Of a stretch of 23,373 nt of DNA, positions 14,096 through 22,147 are shown piece by piece. The notes below the pieces were generated by a model, which had not been told where the DNA came from, did no database searches, and worked only from the letters and a program-made list of their open reading frames with translations. The translations under genes and the position numbers were made by a program. Position 1 is the stretch's first letter, and the number at the start of each line of letters is the position of its first letter. Location of the stretch: the NCBI GenBank assembly GCA_031127185.1, contig JARIET010000003.1, forward strand, positions 1 to 23,373, read 5' to 3'. This stretch comes from Gemmatimonadota bacterium (GTDB taxonomy: Bacteria; Gemmatimonadota; Gemmatimonadetes; Gemmatimonadales; Gemmatimonadaceae).

Positions 14096-16932
14096 TGTCC
14101 GCAGCGATGGGCTCGGACCGCGACCGCGAAGCGCTGCGGTCGTTCGCCAGGCGGATCGATCCGTCGGACGCAGGTGCGCACAACAACCTGGGTGTGCTCT
14201 ACTACAACAAGGGGCTGTTCGAGGAAGCCGCGGCGGCATTCACCAAGGCGCTCGAACTCGATCCGCGGATGCAGGTCGCGCAACGCAATCTTGAAGTCGC
14301 CTACCTCAACACGGGCTACTACGAAAAGCGCGTGGCGCAGCTCCGCGACCGGCTGCGCCTGCGGGTGGACGATCGCGACGCGCGCTGGGAGCTGGGCCGT
14401 GCCTATGCGCTGCTCGGGCAGCACGAGGAGGCGGTCGCGGAATTCTCGGCACTCCTGCGCCATCACCCAGGCGACCTTGGCGCGCTGACGCAACTGGGCC
14501 TTGCCGAGAAGGCGCGCGGCAACCTGGTCGAGGCGCAGCAGTGGTTTGAGGAGTCGCTTACCCTCGACCCGGGCAGTTCAGTCACCTACTTCAACCTCGG
14601 CGAGATCCTGTACAATCAGGGCCGGCACGAGGAGTCGCTGACGGCGCTCCAACGGGCCATTGCGCTCAACCCCGATAACCCCGACGCGCATTTCCTCCTT
14701 GGCTTCGTGTACGGCGACATGGGGCGGCACGATGAGGCGCGCGCATCGAGCAAGCGCGCGATTCAGCTCAACCCCGCGCTTTCGCGAGCGCAGACGAATC
14801 TCTCGATCGACCAGTACAACGCCCAGAAGTACGAGCAGCTGGTGAGTGAGCGGGCGGACTCCGTCACGCCGCGACGCTCAGTTCGCCAGTTGCAGGTCAC
14901 CGAGAGCGGGCAACTTGCCCACTACAACCTCGGTGTGGCCTTTCGCCAGAAGGGCTACTTCGCCGAGGCGCTCCGGGAATACGGCTTGGCACTGGAACGG
15001 GGAGAGGATGCCTTCATCGCCCGCCAGGCGATGGCGGAGGTGCACCTCCTCAAAAAGGAGCCTGCCGCCGCGTTGGCGCTCTACGATCGGCTGGTCCTCG
15101 AACAACCCGCGAGTCCGAAACTGTGGAACGAGCGCGGCCTGGCCCTGCAGCAGGAGAGCCGACAGGGCGATGCGGCGGAGAGTTATCGCAAGGCGATTGC
15201 CGCCGACCCCGCCTACGCCATCGCCCACAACAACCTCGGTGTGGCCCTGTATCACGTCGGCCAGCGCGACGAAGCCATCGACGCGTTTCGGCAGGCGCTG
15301 GAAGTCAACGGGGCGTTTGTGAAGGCGCGGCTCAACCTGGCGTTACTGCTCACGAAGAGTCGCCGGTACCAGCTTGCGCTCGAGGCGTACCGCAAGGTGC
15401 TGGTGGCCGAGGGCGAGAATCCGGTGGCGTGGAACGGCATTGGCCTCGTGCTGGGCGAGTTGCGCAAGTTCGAGGACGCCCGCAACGCGTATGCGCGCGC
15501 GATCCAGGCGCGTCCGAACTACGCCGAGGCGCATTACAACTTGAGCTTTACGCTCTCCAACCTTGGTGATTTCGAGGGGGCGCTGCGCGAGACGAAGCGC
15601 GCGCTGGAACTCGATCCCTACTATGTGCCGCAGAAGTTCGAGCTCGCGATCGACCTGGAATTTGAAGATCCCGATTTCAGCGTACAGCCGGAGTTGGGCT
15701 CCGAGAAGCGTGTGTCCAGCGAGGTCGAATCATTTTCGTTCGACCCCAAGCTGCTTGACACGCTGTTCACGGAATTGGCGCCCACACCGCAGGCCACGCC
15801 CGTTGTGGAGCCGGCGCACGAGTCCAATCCGTACGCAATGGCGGCCGACTACCTCACCAAGGGGCTGCTCGACCGCGCGACGGCCGAGACGAGCCGGGCG
15901 CTGAACCGCGGAGCGGATTCCGCCGAAGGCCACGCGCTGCTGGGTGACATTCTCTGCCGGCAGGGCGCGTACGGCGACGCACTGGAGAAGTACCGCATCG
16001 CCGCGGAGGTGAACCCGCTGCACCTCCGCGCCCGGCGCGGTCAGGCGCAAACGCTGGTCATGCTTGGCCGCGGTGCCGAGGCTCGCGATGTCGCGGAGCA
16101 GTTGCTCGTCGGCGCCGAGCGCGATGCCGATGCACTGATGCTGGTGGCGAGTTGCCGTTTCGAAGCGGGAGACCCTGCGGCCGCACTCGAGGCGCTCGAC
16201 GCCGCCCGCACTGCGGCGCCGGCACGTGCCGATGTGCTCCGCTGGATTGGCAATATCACGCGATCGCTGGGAGACACCGAAGGTGCGATCGCCGCGTATC
16301 GGCACGCCCTGGCCCTCGACGCGGATTTCGCCGTGGTGCGGTTCGATCTCGCGCGCCTGTTGACGCAGCGCGAGGCCTGGGCCGAGGCAGAGAAGGAGTT
16401 GCTCGCCGCGTTGGATGCGGTGCCGACGTACACCGAGGCCACGCTTGAGCTGTCGCGGGTGCGACGCCTTACGGGCAGGCACGGCGATGCCATACGCACA
16501 TTGGCCGAGCTGCTCCAACGTGATTCGTACAACTTCGAGGCATTGATCGCCTTGGGCGAGACGTTGATCGAGGTGGGGCGCCGGACCGACGCCGGGATGG
16601 CGTTCAAGCGGGTCCTGGCGTTCGACCCGGACAACGTCGGCGCGATGTTCTACGAAGGCGAGCTTCTCGCCGAACAGAAGCGTTTCGAAGAAGCGATTGC
16701 GCGCTGGGACCGCGTTGTAGACCTGGAACCAGCCGGGGAGTTCGCCCGCCGTGCGCGTCGCGAAGCCCGGAGCGCGGCCGACCTGCTGAAGGTGTTCGGC
16801 CAGCGGTCGCAACCGGTCGAGGTGGTGACCGACCCCACAGCGGCGGCGCTCGCCGCCGCGCGCGCCGCACGGAAGCCGGCCGGCGCCCTCACTCCGGTCG
16901 GCGCGGCCGGTGTGACCAGCGGGGAGGGCTGA
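14095..16932 (+). CDS. Giant TPR-repeat scaffold protein
   Basis: This 945-residue protein is almost entirely tetratricopeptide repeats. I count about 23 units in two blocks. Residues about 20-515 hold units such as AHNNLGVLYYNKGLFEEAAA and AHYNLSFTLSNLGDFEGALR. A non-repeat acidic linker follows at about 516-580 (FEDPDFSVQPELGSEKRVSS). The second block ends near residue 890, with an Ala-rich tail. No signal peptide, enzyme motif or membrane segment is seen, so it should act in the cytoplasm as a protein-binding scaffold. Start ATG 14095 overlaps the cheC stop (TGATG); ATG 14107 is an alternative. Its position between the Che and PATAN/MglA genes suggests that it connects them. That is inference. 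Confidence 0.9.
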   Translation: MSAAMGSDRDREALRSFARRIDPSDAGAHNNLGVLYYNKGLFEEAAAAFTKALELDPRMQVAQRNLEVAYLNTGYYEKRVAQLRDRLRLRVDDRDARWELGRAYALLGQHEEAVAEFSALLRHHPGDLGALTQLGLAEKARGNLVEAQQWFEESLTLDPGSSVTYFNLGEILYNQGRHEESLTALQRAIALNPDNPDAHFLLGFVYGDMGRHDEARASSKRAIQLNPALSRAQTNLSIDQYNAQKYEQLVSERADSVTPRRSVRQLQVTESGQLAHYNLGVAFRQKGYFAEALREYGLALERGEDAFIARQAMAEVHLLKKEPAAALALYDRLVLEQPASPKLWNERGLALQQESRQGDAAESYRKAIAADPAYAIAHNNLGVALYHVGQRDEAIDAFRQALEVNGAFVKARLNLALLLTKSRRYQLALEAYRKVLVAEGENPVAWNGIGLVLGELRKFEDARNAYARAIQARPNYAEAHYNLSFTLSNLGDFEGALRETKRALELDPYYVPQKFELAIDLEFEDPDFSVQPELGSEKRVSSEVESFSFDPKLLDTLFTELAPTPQATPVVEPAHESNPYAMAADYLTKGLLDRATAETSRALNRGADSAEGHALLGDILCRQGAYGDALEKYRIAAEVNPLHLRARRGQAQTLVMLGRGAEARDVAEQLLVGAERDADALMLVASCRFEAGDPAAALEALDAARTAAPARADVLRWIGNITRSLGDTEGAIAAYRHALALDADFAVVRFDLARLLTQREAWAEAEKELLAALDAVPTYTEATLELSRVRRLTGRHGDAIRTLAELLQRDSYNFEALIALGETLIEVGRRTDAGMAFKRVLAFDPDNVGAMFYEGELLAEQKRFEEAIARWDRVVDLEPAGEFARRARREARSAADLLKVFGQRSQPVEVVTDPTAAALAAARAARKPAGALTPVGAAGVTSGEG

Positions 16933-16933
16933 G

Positions 16934-17932
16934 ATGGCGATCGAAGGCCCGCTTCGGGAACTCGGCATTCACGACGTCTTCCAGATCCTCGACCTGAGTC
17001 GGAAGACGGGAACGTTGCACGTCACTTCTGAGTTGCGCGACAACTCCGGCCGCGTCCTCTTCCGGCAGGGCCGGGTGGTGGGCGCCAACATCAAGAGCCA
17101 CCCGCTGCGCATCGGCGACCTCCTGCTCAAGAAGGGGCGCGCGACCGAGGCCGACATCACGCGTGCACTGGCAGCGCAGCGTGAGGGCGGCGGGCAGAAA
17201 CGGCTTGGCGACTTCCTCATCGACTTCGGCGTGATCAGCGCCAAGGAGCTCGAGCGCGAGGTGCGCTCGCAGATCGAGAATGTGATCTTCGACCTGCTCT
17301 CATGGAGCGAGGGCTTCTTTCGCTTCGAGGATGGCGGCACGCCAGAGCACGAGGGGAGCATCGTCAACATTTCCACGGAATCGCTGCTGATGGAGGGCGC
17401 GCGACGGATTGACGAGTGGTCGCGCATCGCCGATCGCGTGCCCAGCCTGGCCTGCGTACCGTCAATCGCCGACGTCGACGAAGGTGAGGCACCGCGCATG
17501 GACCTGCTCCCGAACGAATGGGAAGTGCTGACCATGATTGACGGGGCGCGGGACCTCCGGCAAATCTCGGATGCGCTCGTGCGATCGGACTTCGATGTTG
17601 CACGCATCGTCTATGGGCTGGTGAGCACGGGGGTGGTCAGCCTGAAGGTTCCGGGAGGGCGGGGTTCGCGCCGCAGCACGGCGCGCGTGCTGACCCCTGG
17701 CACGCAGCAGGCTGTGTCGGCCACCCCCGATCCGACGCCGGCCGACGGCGTACCGGTGGACGACCTTGCCCGGGGATTTGCCGCGCTGCGCGTGGCCGAT
17801 TTTGACACCGTCGTGAAGGCGTGGGCGCAGTTTCTGCAGACCCATCCCTACGACGACCGGTCGCCGCAGGTGCGTCAGGGACTCGACGCCGCGCTGAAGT
17901 TGCGCGCCATGCTTGAGGCGCCCCAGTCGTGA
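16934..17932 (+). CDS. PATAN (DUF4388) domain protein with MshEN-like insertion
   Basis: This protein of 332 residues begins with a PATAN/DUF4388 domain: a short N-terminal part (EGPLRELGIHDVFQILDLSR), a helical insertion, and the segment ESLLMEGARRIDEWSRI at about 150-165. The insertion carries two 24-residue repeats, R59-Q82 and R90-Q113, of the form RLGxxLxxxGxIxxxxLxxxLxxQ, separated by 7 residues. A winged-helix-like part with a short loop lies at about 190-240. The rest is a small helical region (AWAQFLQTHPYDDRSPQVRQG) resembling one TPR-like helix pair. GGGGAGGG at 16921-16928 is a very strong ribosome site. It is a paralogue of the gene at 22148. PATAN domains occur in cyanobacterial PatA and in social-motility regulators; the molecular role of this one is unknown. 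Confidence 0.9.
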   Translation: MAIEGPLRELGIHDVFQILDLSRKTGTLHVTSELRDNSGRVLFRQGRVVGANIKSHPLRIGDLLLKKGRATEADITRALAAQREGGGQKRLGDFLIDFGVISAKELEREVRSQIENVIFDLLSWSEGFFRFEDGGTPEHEGSIVNISTESLLMEGARRIDEWSRIADRVPSLACVPSIADVDEGEAPRMDLLPNEWEVLTMIDGARDLRQISDALVRSDFDVARIVYGLVSTGVVSLKVPGGRGSRRSTARVLTPGTQQAVSATPDPTPADGVPVDDLARGFAALRVADFDTVVKAWAQFLQTHPYDDRSPQVRQGLDAALKLRAMLEAPQS

Positions 17933-18825
17933 TGGAAGCCGACGACATTCGCCTGATGAGCGAGATGCTCGCCGCAGATCCGACGAGCCTCGTGTTTCTG
18001 CAACTCGGCGAGGCGCTGCGCCGCAAGGCGCAGCTCGACCTCGCGTGGCGGGTGGCCACGCGGGGTGTGGAGCGTCATCCGGGGCGTGCCGATGCGCGTG
18101 ATCTTCTGGCGCGCATCGCCGCGGATCGGTCCGACTTTTTGCGCGCCCGCGCGGAATGGGAGCAGGCGCTCGCACTCTCCCCCGGGCACCCGGCTGCACA
18201 GAAGGGACTCGGGTTCCTGCTGTTTGCCCAGGGGGAGACGGGCGAGGCAGAGCGGTTCCTCGCTGCCGCGGCAGCCACGGACCCGTCCGATGCGTCGATC
18301 ACTGCCGCGCTCGAGAAGATTCGGGCGGCGCGTGCGTCCGCCGAGGCAAGCGTGCAGGATCGGCCGACGCTCGCGATGCACGCCCGCAACTCGGGTGGAG
18401 GTCGCGTCCCCCGCACCACGCAGGCGCTGGGCATGCCGGTGCCGTTTGCGCCGCTTGCGGTGGATCCACGCGACCTCTTCGTGGAGGTGCTGCCAGACAG
18501 GTCGCACGCCGCCTTGCTGCTCGACTCGGACGGCCTGGTGGTCGCCGGGCGCTACCTCGGCGACGACGGCCTCGACCTCGGCGAGGCGGTGGGCGCACAG
18601 CTCTCAGGCGTCAGCGACGAAGCCGCGCGCGCCATGCGGCATTTGGGGCTGGGTGCCTGGCGCCAGATTTCATTTGAGGCGCAGGCCGCGAGCGTTGCGA
18701 TGGCGCCACACGCGAATGGCCTACTGCTGGTGGCGGCGCCGCGTTCCGTGCCACTCGGTTTCCTGCGACGAATCCTGGATCGCGCTCGTGAGCGCGCGCG
18801 CAAGTGGATGGAGAGCGGAACGTGA
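17932..18825 (+). CDS. TPR protein with C-terminal roadblock/LC7-like domain
   Basis: Of 297 residues, the N-terminal half (about 1-130) has three to four TPR units (SLVFLQLGEALRRKAQLDLA, ARAEWEQALALSPGHPAAQK). After a linker, the C-terminal part (about 180-297) resembles a roadblock/LC7 fold: HAALLLDSDGLVVAG, a helix, then NGLLLVAAPRSVPLGFLRR. Roadblock domains bind and regulate small GTPases, so a link to MglA encoded 1.7 kb downstream is likely. The start overlaps the previous stop; GTG 17929 and ATG 17932 are both in frame and I use ATG. Roadblock assignment is by pattern only and has moderate certainty. Confidence 0.8.
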   Translation: MEADDIRLMSEMLAADPTSLVFLQLGEALRRKAQLDLAWRVATRGVERHPGRADARDLLARIAADRSDFLRARAEWEQALALSPGHPAAQKGLGFLLFAQGETGEAERFLAAAAATDPSDASITAALEKIRAARASAEASVQDRPTLAMHARNSGGGRVPRTTQALGMPVPFAPLAVDPRDLFVEVLPDRSHAALLLDSDGLVVAGRYLGDDGLDLGEAVGAQLSGVSDEAARAMRHLGLGAWRQISFEAQAASVAMAPHANGLLLVAAPRSVPLGFLRRILDRARERARKWMESGT

Positions 18826-19172
18826 CCGCGTCGCCATTCTCCGCCATGCTCAGCGCCCTCATTCGCCATCGCGGCGTGAAGGGATGCCTTGTGGTGGGCG
18901 AGGGTGACGGGCTCATCGTCGACTCGAACCTGCAGATCGGGGTCAACGGCGCGACCTTTGCCGCGTTGACGGCGTCGCTCTATCGCAAGGCGCGGCGCGC
19001 GGCCCAGGCTGCCGGATTTGGTGACGCTACGTTTCTGGAACTCGATGCCGAGGGCGGCCGCGTCTGCGCCGTGGGCCGCAATGACCTCGTGCTCGTGGTC
19101 GTCGCCGAGCCGCGACTCAACGTTGGACTCGTGCGCGTCGAGATGCTGAAGGCCGCGGAGTCGCTCGGATGA
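18822..19172 (+). CDS. Stand-alone roadblock/LC7 domain protein
   Basis: This 116-residue single-domain protein shows the roadblock pattern: an N-terminal helix (SAMLSALIRHRGVKGCLVVG), a strand-rich core with DGLIVDSNLQ, a long alpha-2 helix (FAALTASLYRKARRAAQAAG), and strands ending in DLVLVVVAEPRLNVGLVRVE. The start is GTG 18822, overlapping the previous stop by GTGA. It lies beside a second, MglB-like roadblock gene. In Myxococcus a separate roadblock protein, MglC, works with MglB; a similar role is possible here but not shown by sequence alone. Confidence 0.85.
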   Translation: MTASPFSAMLSALIRHRGVKGCLVVGEGDGLIVDSNLQIGVNGATFAALTASLYRKARRAAQAAGFGDATFLELDAEGGRVCAVGRNDLVLVVVAEPRLNVGLVRVEMLKAAESLG

Positions 19173-19639
19173 AGCTCCAGGTCGCTGCCGACTGGGTTGA
19201 GGCGCCCCTCAAGGCGTTCGTGGGCGAGGCTCGTGCCGAAATCGCCGTGCTGCTGCACCCCACTGGCCAGGTGCTGGGCCAGTTCGGGTTCGCGCGGTCG
19301 GTGGACGTCGTCACCGCCTGCGCACTGGGCGCGGCCATTCACGCGTCGTCCGGCGAACTGGGCAAGCAACTCGACGGCAAGCCGTTCACGGTGATGCACT
19401 ATGCCGGCCCGCACAAGCAGATGTTTCTTGCTCCCGTACCGATTGACGGTGGGACGTTGCTGCTGCTCACCGTGTTCGATGATGAGAGTTCGCTTGGGCT
19501 CGTGCAGATCTTCTTCAAGGAGTTCTGCGCCGCACTGGCAAAGGTTGCGCCGCAATGGAAGGGGGCCGAAGCTGCGCTGGCGACCGATTTCGAGAACGAA
19601 CTCAACAAGAACCTGGCCGTGATGTTCGGCCGGGGCTGA
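19169..19639 (+). CDS. MglB-like roadblock protein, probable MglA GTPase-activating partner
   Basis: This 156-residue protein carries one roadblock/LC7 domain. EIAVLLHPTGQVLGQFGFAR, AALGAAIHASSGELGK-like helix residues and LLLLTVFDDESSLGLVQIFF match the MglB pattern. MglB dimers activate GTP hydrolysis by MglA. The gene overlaps the previous one by ATGA and ends 11 bp before mglA, the same gene order as mglB-mglA in Myxococcus and Thermus. I judge this the likely MglB of the three roadblock proteins in the cluster because of its closer sequence pattern and its position. Confidence 0.85.
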   Translation: MKLQVAADWVEAPLKAFVGEARAEIAVLLHPTGQVLGQFGFARSVDVVTACALGAAIHASSGELGKQLDGKPFTVMHYAGPHKQMFLAPVPIDGGTLLLLTVFDDESSLGLVQIFFKEFCAALAKVAPQWKGAEAALATDFENELNKNLAVMFGRG

Positions 19640-19650
19640 CCAGAACCATC

Positions 19651-20247
19651 ATGTCACTCGTCAACTACGCCACGCGCGAGATCACGTGCAAGATCGTCTA
19701 CTACGGGCCGGGACGGTCGGGCAAGACGACAAACCTGCACTACATCTACGGGCAGGTACCGGGTGACCGCAAAGGCCAGATGGTCTCGCTGGCGACGCAG
19801 ACCGATCGGACGCTCTTCTTTGATTTCCTGCCGATTGATCTCGGCTCCATCTCCGGCTTCTCCACGAAGTTCCAGCTCTACACGGTGCCCGGCCAGGTGT
19901 ACTATGCCACGACGCGAAAACTGGTGTTGCAGGGCGCAGACGGCGTGGTGTTCGTGGCCGACAGTCAGGCGCGGCAACTGGCCGAGAACATCGAGAGTTT
20001 TCAGGACCTGCATGCGAATCTGGCGGAGAACGAGGTCGATGTGCGGCAGGTGCCGTTGGTGATTCAATACAACAAACAGGACTTACCGCGTGACATGGTG
20101 ATGAGCGTCGACGAGCTCGACGACCAGTTGAACTTCCGCGGCGTGCCAAGTTTCGCGGCGGACGCCCTACACGGTCCTGGCGTATTTGAGACGCTGCGCG
20201 CGATCTCCGAGCAAGTGCTGCGCCGCCTTTCGGCGGGGGGGCGTTAG
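19651..20247 (+). CDS. mglA: MglA-type small Ras-like GTPase
   Basis: This 198-residue GTPase is the prokaryotic Ras-like switch that sets front-rear polarity in gliding and twitching bacteria. The P-loop is GPGRSGKTT (19-27). The intrinsic arginine finger R53 (TDRTLFFDFLP) and Q82 (TVPGQVYY) fall at the same residue numbers as in characterised MglA proteins. The usual Ras DxxGQ is TVPGQ, the MglA signature. NKQD is at 141-144 for guanine recognition. The C-terminus is short with no lipidation site. The ATG follows the MglB-like gene by 11 bp. A longer frame upstream is shadow sequence. Its presence argues for a surface-motility or polarity role of the cluster. Confidence 0.97.
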   Translation: MSLVNYATREITCKIVYYGPGRSGKTTNLHYIYGQVPGDRKGQMVSLATQTDRTLFFDFLPIDLGSISGFSTKFQLYTVPGQVYYATTRKLVLQGADGVVFVADSQARQLAENIESFQDLHANLAENEVDVRQVPLVIQYNKQDLPRDMVMSVDELDDQLNFRGVPSFAADALHGPGVFETLRAISEQVLRRLSAGGR

Positions 20248-20248
20248 G

Positions 20249-22147
20249 ATGCGCCTCGACGCACGCTTCAGCTTCGACAGCCTGGTCGTCGGCGGCGGGA
20301 ACCGGCTCGCCGTGGCCGCGGCGCGCGCGGTCGCCGAGTCGCCCGGTTCCGTCTACAATCCGCTGTTCATCTATGGCACGACGGGACTGGGCAAGACGCA
20401 CCTCATGGGGGCCATCGCGACGCTGGCCAGGGCGCTGCAGCCCGAGATTGAAGTCGAGTATCTCTCGCTCGACGAGTTCATGGAGCAGATGCACGCGGCC
20501 ATTGCCGCCGGCCAGCTCGATGCATTCGCGCGCAAGTACGAGCGGATTGGGTTGCTCCTGATCGACGACGTGCAGTTCCTCGCAGGTCGCCGCGAGACTC
20601 AGGGCGAACTGCTCCGCCTGTTTGAGCGGATGCAGACCCAGGGGCGGCAGATCGTGCTCACCAGCGACCGCCCGCCGGCCGAGATACAGGACATTGACGA
20701 CCGCCTGGTCAGCCGGCTCTCGGGCGGGCTGATCGTGGATGTGACTGCTCCCGACTTTGAGACCCGCGTCGCGATCCTGCGTACCATCTGCCAGGCCCGA
20801 AAGATTCAGTTCAAGGACGGGATGCTTGAGGAACTGGCACGGTTCGAATTCTCGAATGTCCGCGAGCTGCAAGGCGCGCTCAATCGCCTGGTGGCGCACC
20901 AGTCGATCGGCCCGGACGCGGCGCCGGCTCCGCGCACCAGCGCGGCCGTGGAGCGTAGCGTGAACGAGTTTGACTCGTTCCTCACCGACGTGGCCAGCGC
21001 GGTGCAACAGCACGTGGAGTCGTGGCAGAACCGCGTACGGGAGCGGGTGGCCTTTTGGCAGGGCGAGGGATATCGCACAGGCGTCCTCTCGCGCGCGCTC
21101 GACCTGCCGAAGGAGCCGGATGTGGAGGGCCTCCTCGCGACCTTCACGGCAGCGGTGGAGCACCTCAAGCGCCTCGAGAAGGCGGCAAGCACCGCCGACG
21201 AGCGTCTTGGGGCTGATCCGGTGTTTCGCGACCCGGAGCGGCTCGCCGAGGCCGAGGACCTCGTGGAAAAGGCGCTCGCGGGGCGCACCCCGCCGCCGGC
21301 ACCGGCGCTCAATTTTCAACGTGACGCCTTCGATGTGGGGCAGTCGAACCAGCTCGCAGCCCACGCCGCCGACGAGATCGTGGCGAACCCCGGCGGGAAA
21401 TACAATCCGCTGCTCGTTCATGGGCCATCGGGAGTGGGAAAGACGCACCTCCTCAATGCCATCGGAAACGCAATTGCCGACCTGCCGATGCCCGACGGCC
21501 GTACCCGCATCGTGGGCTGCGTCCACGCGCAGAAGTTCATCGATGAACTCATCGCGGCCATCCAGAACGCGACGGTGGAGCGCTGGCGCACGCGGTATGC
21601 CCATGTCGACGCATTGCTGATCGATGACGTGCAGTTCGTCGCCGGCAAGGAGCGCACGCAGGAGGAGTTCTTCGTGCTCTTCAACACGCTCGTAGCCGAA
21701 GGAAAACAGATCGTGCTCACCAGCGACCGCACACCGGCCGAGATTCCTGACCTCGAGGCGCGCCTGCGTTCGCGGTTTGAGGGTGGACTGGTTGTCGCCA
21801 TTCAGCCGCCCGACCGGCCGCTCCGGGAGCGGCTGTTTGCCCGCTATCTCGAACACGCGGGCCGCGCAGCTCCGCCTGACCTGCTCCAGACCCTCGCCGA
21901 GCCCGTGGTGCAGAGTGTCCGGGAAATCATCGGCGTCGTGAACCGGCTGGGCGCCGTCGCCGACGCGGGCGGTGTCGCCATTACGTCGCAGATGGTGCGC
22001 GGCGAGCTCGGGATGCCCACACCGCTCTCCGGTGTGCCGGCCGTGCAACGCTCACGCGGCACCCGCGATGCGTCATTCCTCGACGCCGAGAAGATCGTCT
22101 GGGAATGGCCCGACGTCACCGCGCGCATCATCGAGGAGTTCCGCTAA
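20249..22147 (+). CDS. Tandem DnaA-type AAA+ ATPase without DNA-binding domain IV
   Basis: This 632-residue protein has two complete DnaA-class AAA+ domains. Domain 1 has Walker A GTTGLGKTH (43-51), Walker B LLLIDDVQF (around D106-D107), sensor I LTSDR (137-141), box VII arginines R152/R156, and sensor II R205 (NVRELQGALNR). A charged helical linker runs at about 225-360. Domain 2 has GPSGVGKTH (392-400), LLIDDVQF (456-463), LTSDR (490-494), R505/R509 and R558 (VREIIGVVNR). There is no DnaA N-terminal domain and no C-terminal helix-turn-helix. Start ATG 20249 lies one base after the mglA stop; GGGGGG is upstream. The family relation is to DnaA/Hda, but the role here is unknown. The setting suggests a part of the signalling or polarity system rather than replication initiation. 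Confidence 0.92.
   Translation: MRLDARFSFDSLVVGGGNRLAVAAARAVAESPGSVYNPLFIYGTTGLGKTHLMGAIATLARALQPEIEVEYLSLDEFMEQMHAAIAAGQLDAFARKYERIGLLLIDDVQFLAGRRETQGELLRLFERMQTQGRQIVLTSDRPPAEIQDIDDRLVSRLSGGLIVDVTAPDFETRVAILRTICQARKIQFKDGMLEELARFEFSNVRELQGALNRLVAHQSIGPDAAPAPRTSAAVERSVNEFDSFLTDVASAVQQHVESWQNRVRERVAFWQGEGYRTGVLSRALDLPKEPDVEGLLATFTAAVEHLKRLEKAASTADERLGADPVFRDPERLAEAEDLVEKALAGRTPPPAPALNFQRDAFDVGQSNQLAAHAADEIVANPGGKYNPLLVHGPSGVGKTHLLNAIGNAIADLPMPDGRTRIVGCVHAQKFIDELIAAIQNATVERWRTRYAHVDALLIDDVQFVAGKERTQEEFFVLFNTLVAEGKQIVLTSDRTPAEIPDLEARLRSRFEGGLVVAIQPPDRPLRERLFARYLEHAGRAAPPDLLQTLAEPVVQSVREIIGVVNRLGAVADAGGVAITSQMVRGELGMPTPLSGVPAVQRSRGTRDASFLDAEKIVWEWPDVTARIIEEFR
20648..20671 (+). repeat. 24-bp direct repeat, copy 1 (sensor I, first AAA+ domain)
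   Basis: The 24 bases encoding QIVLTSDR are identical to 21707-21730 in the second AAA+ domain. Identity also at synonymous positions points to internal gene duplication or conversion, since neighbouring codons differ. Confidence 0.75.
21707..21730 (+). repeat. 24-bp direct repeat, copy 2 (sensor I, second AAA+ domain)
   Basis: Identical to 20648-20671, encoding QIVLTSDR in the second DnaA-type domain. Sequence after it (PPAEI versus TPAEI) remains similar but no longer identical. Confidence 0.75.

Noticed and set aside
19555..19650. Upstream extension of mglA into the MglB-like gene
   Set aside because: MglA proteins begin close to the MSLVNYATREI segment. The extension is out-of-frame sequence of the upstream gene.
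19682..22048. A 788-codon open frame on the - strand opposite mglA and the tandem AAA+ gene
   Set aside because: It spans two + strand genes that both have complete motif sets. The antisense translation shows no recognisable domain.
20249..22147. Interpretation as the replication initiator DnaA
   Set aside because: It has two AAA+ domains and lacks the N-terminal domain and the C-terminal DNA-binding helix-turn-helix. No DnaA-box cluster or dnaN is nearby.
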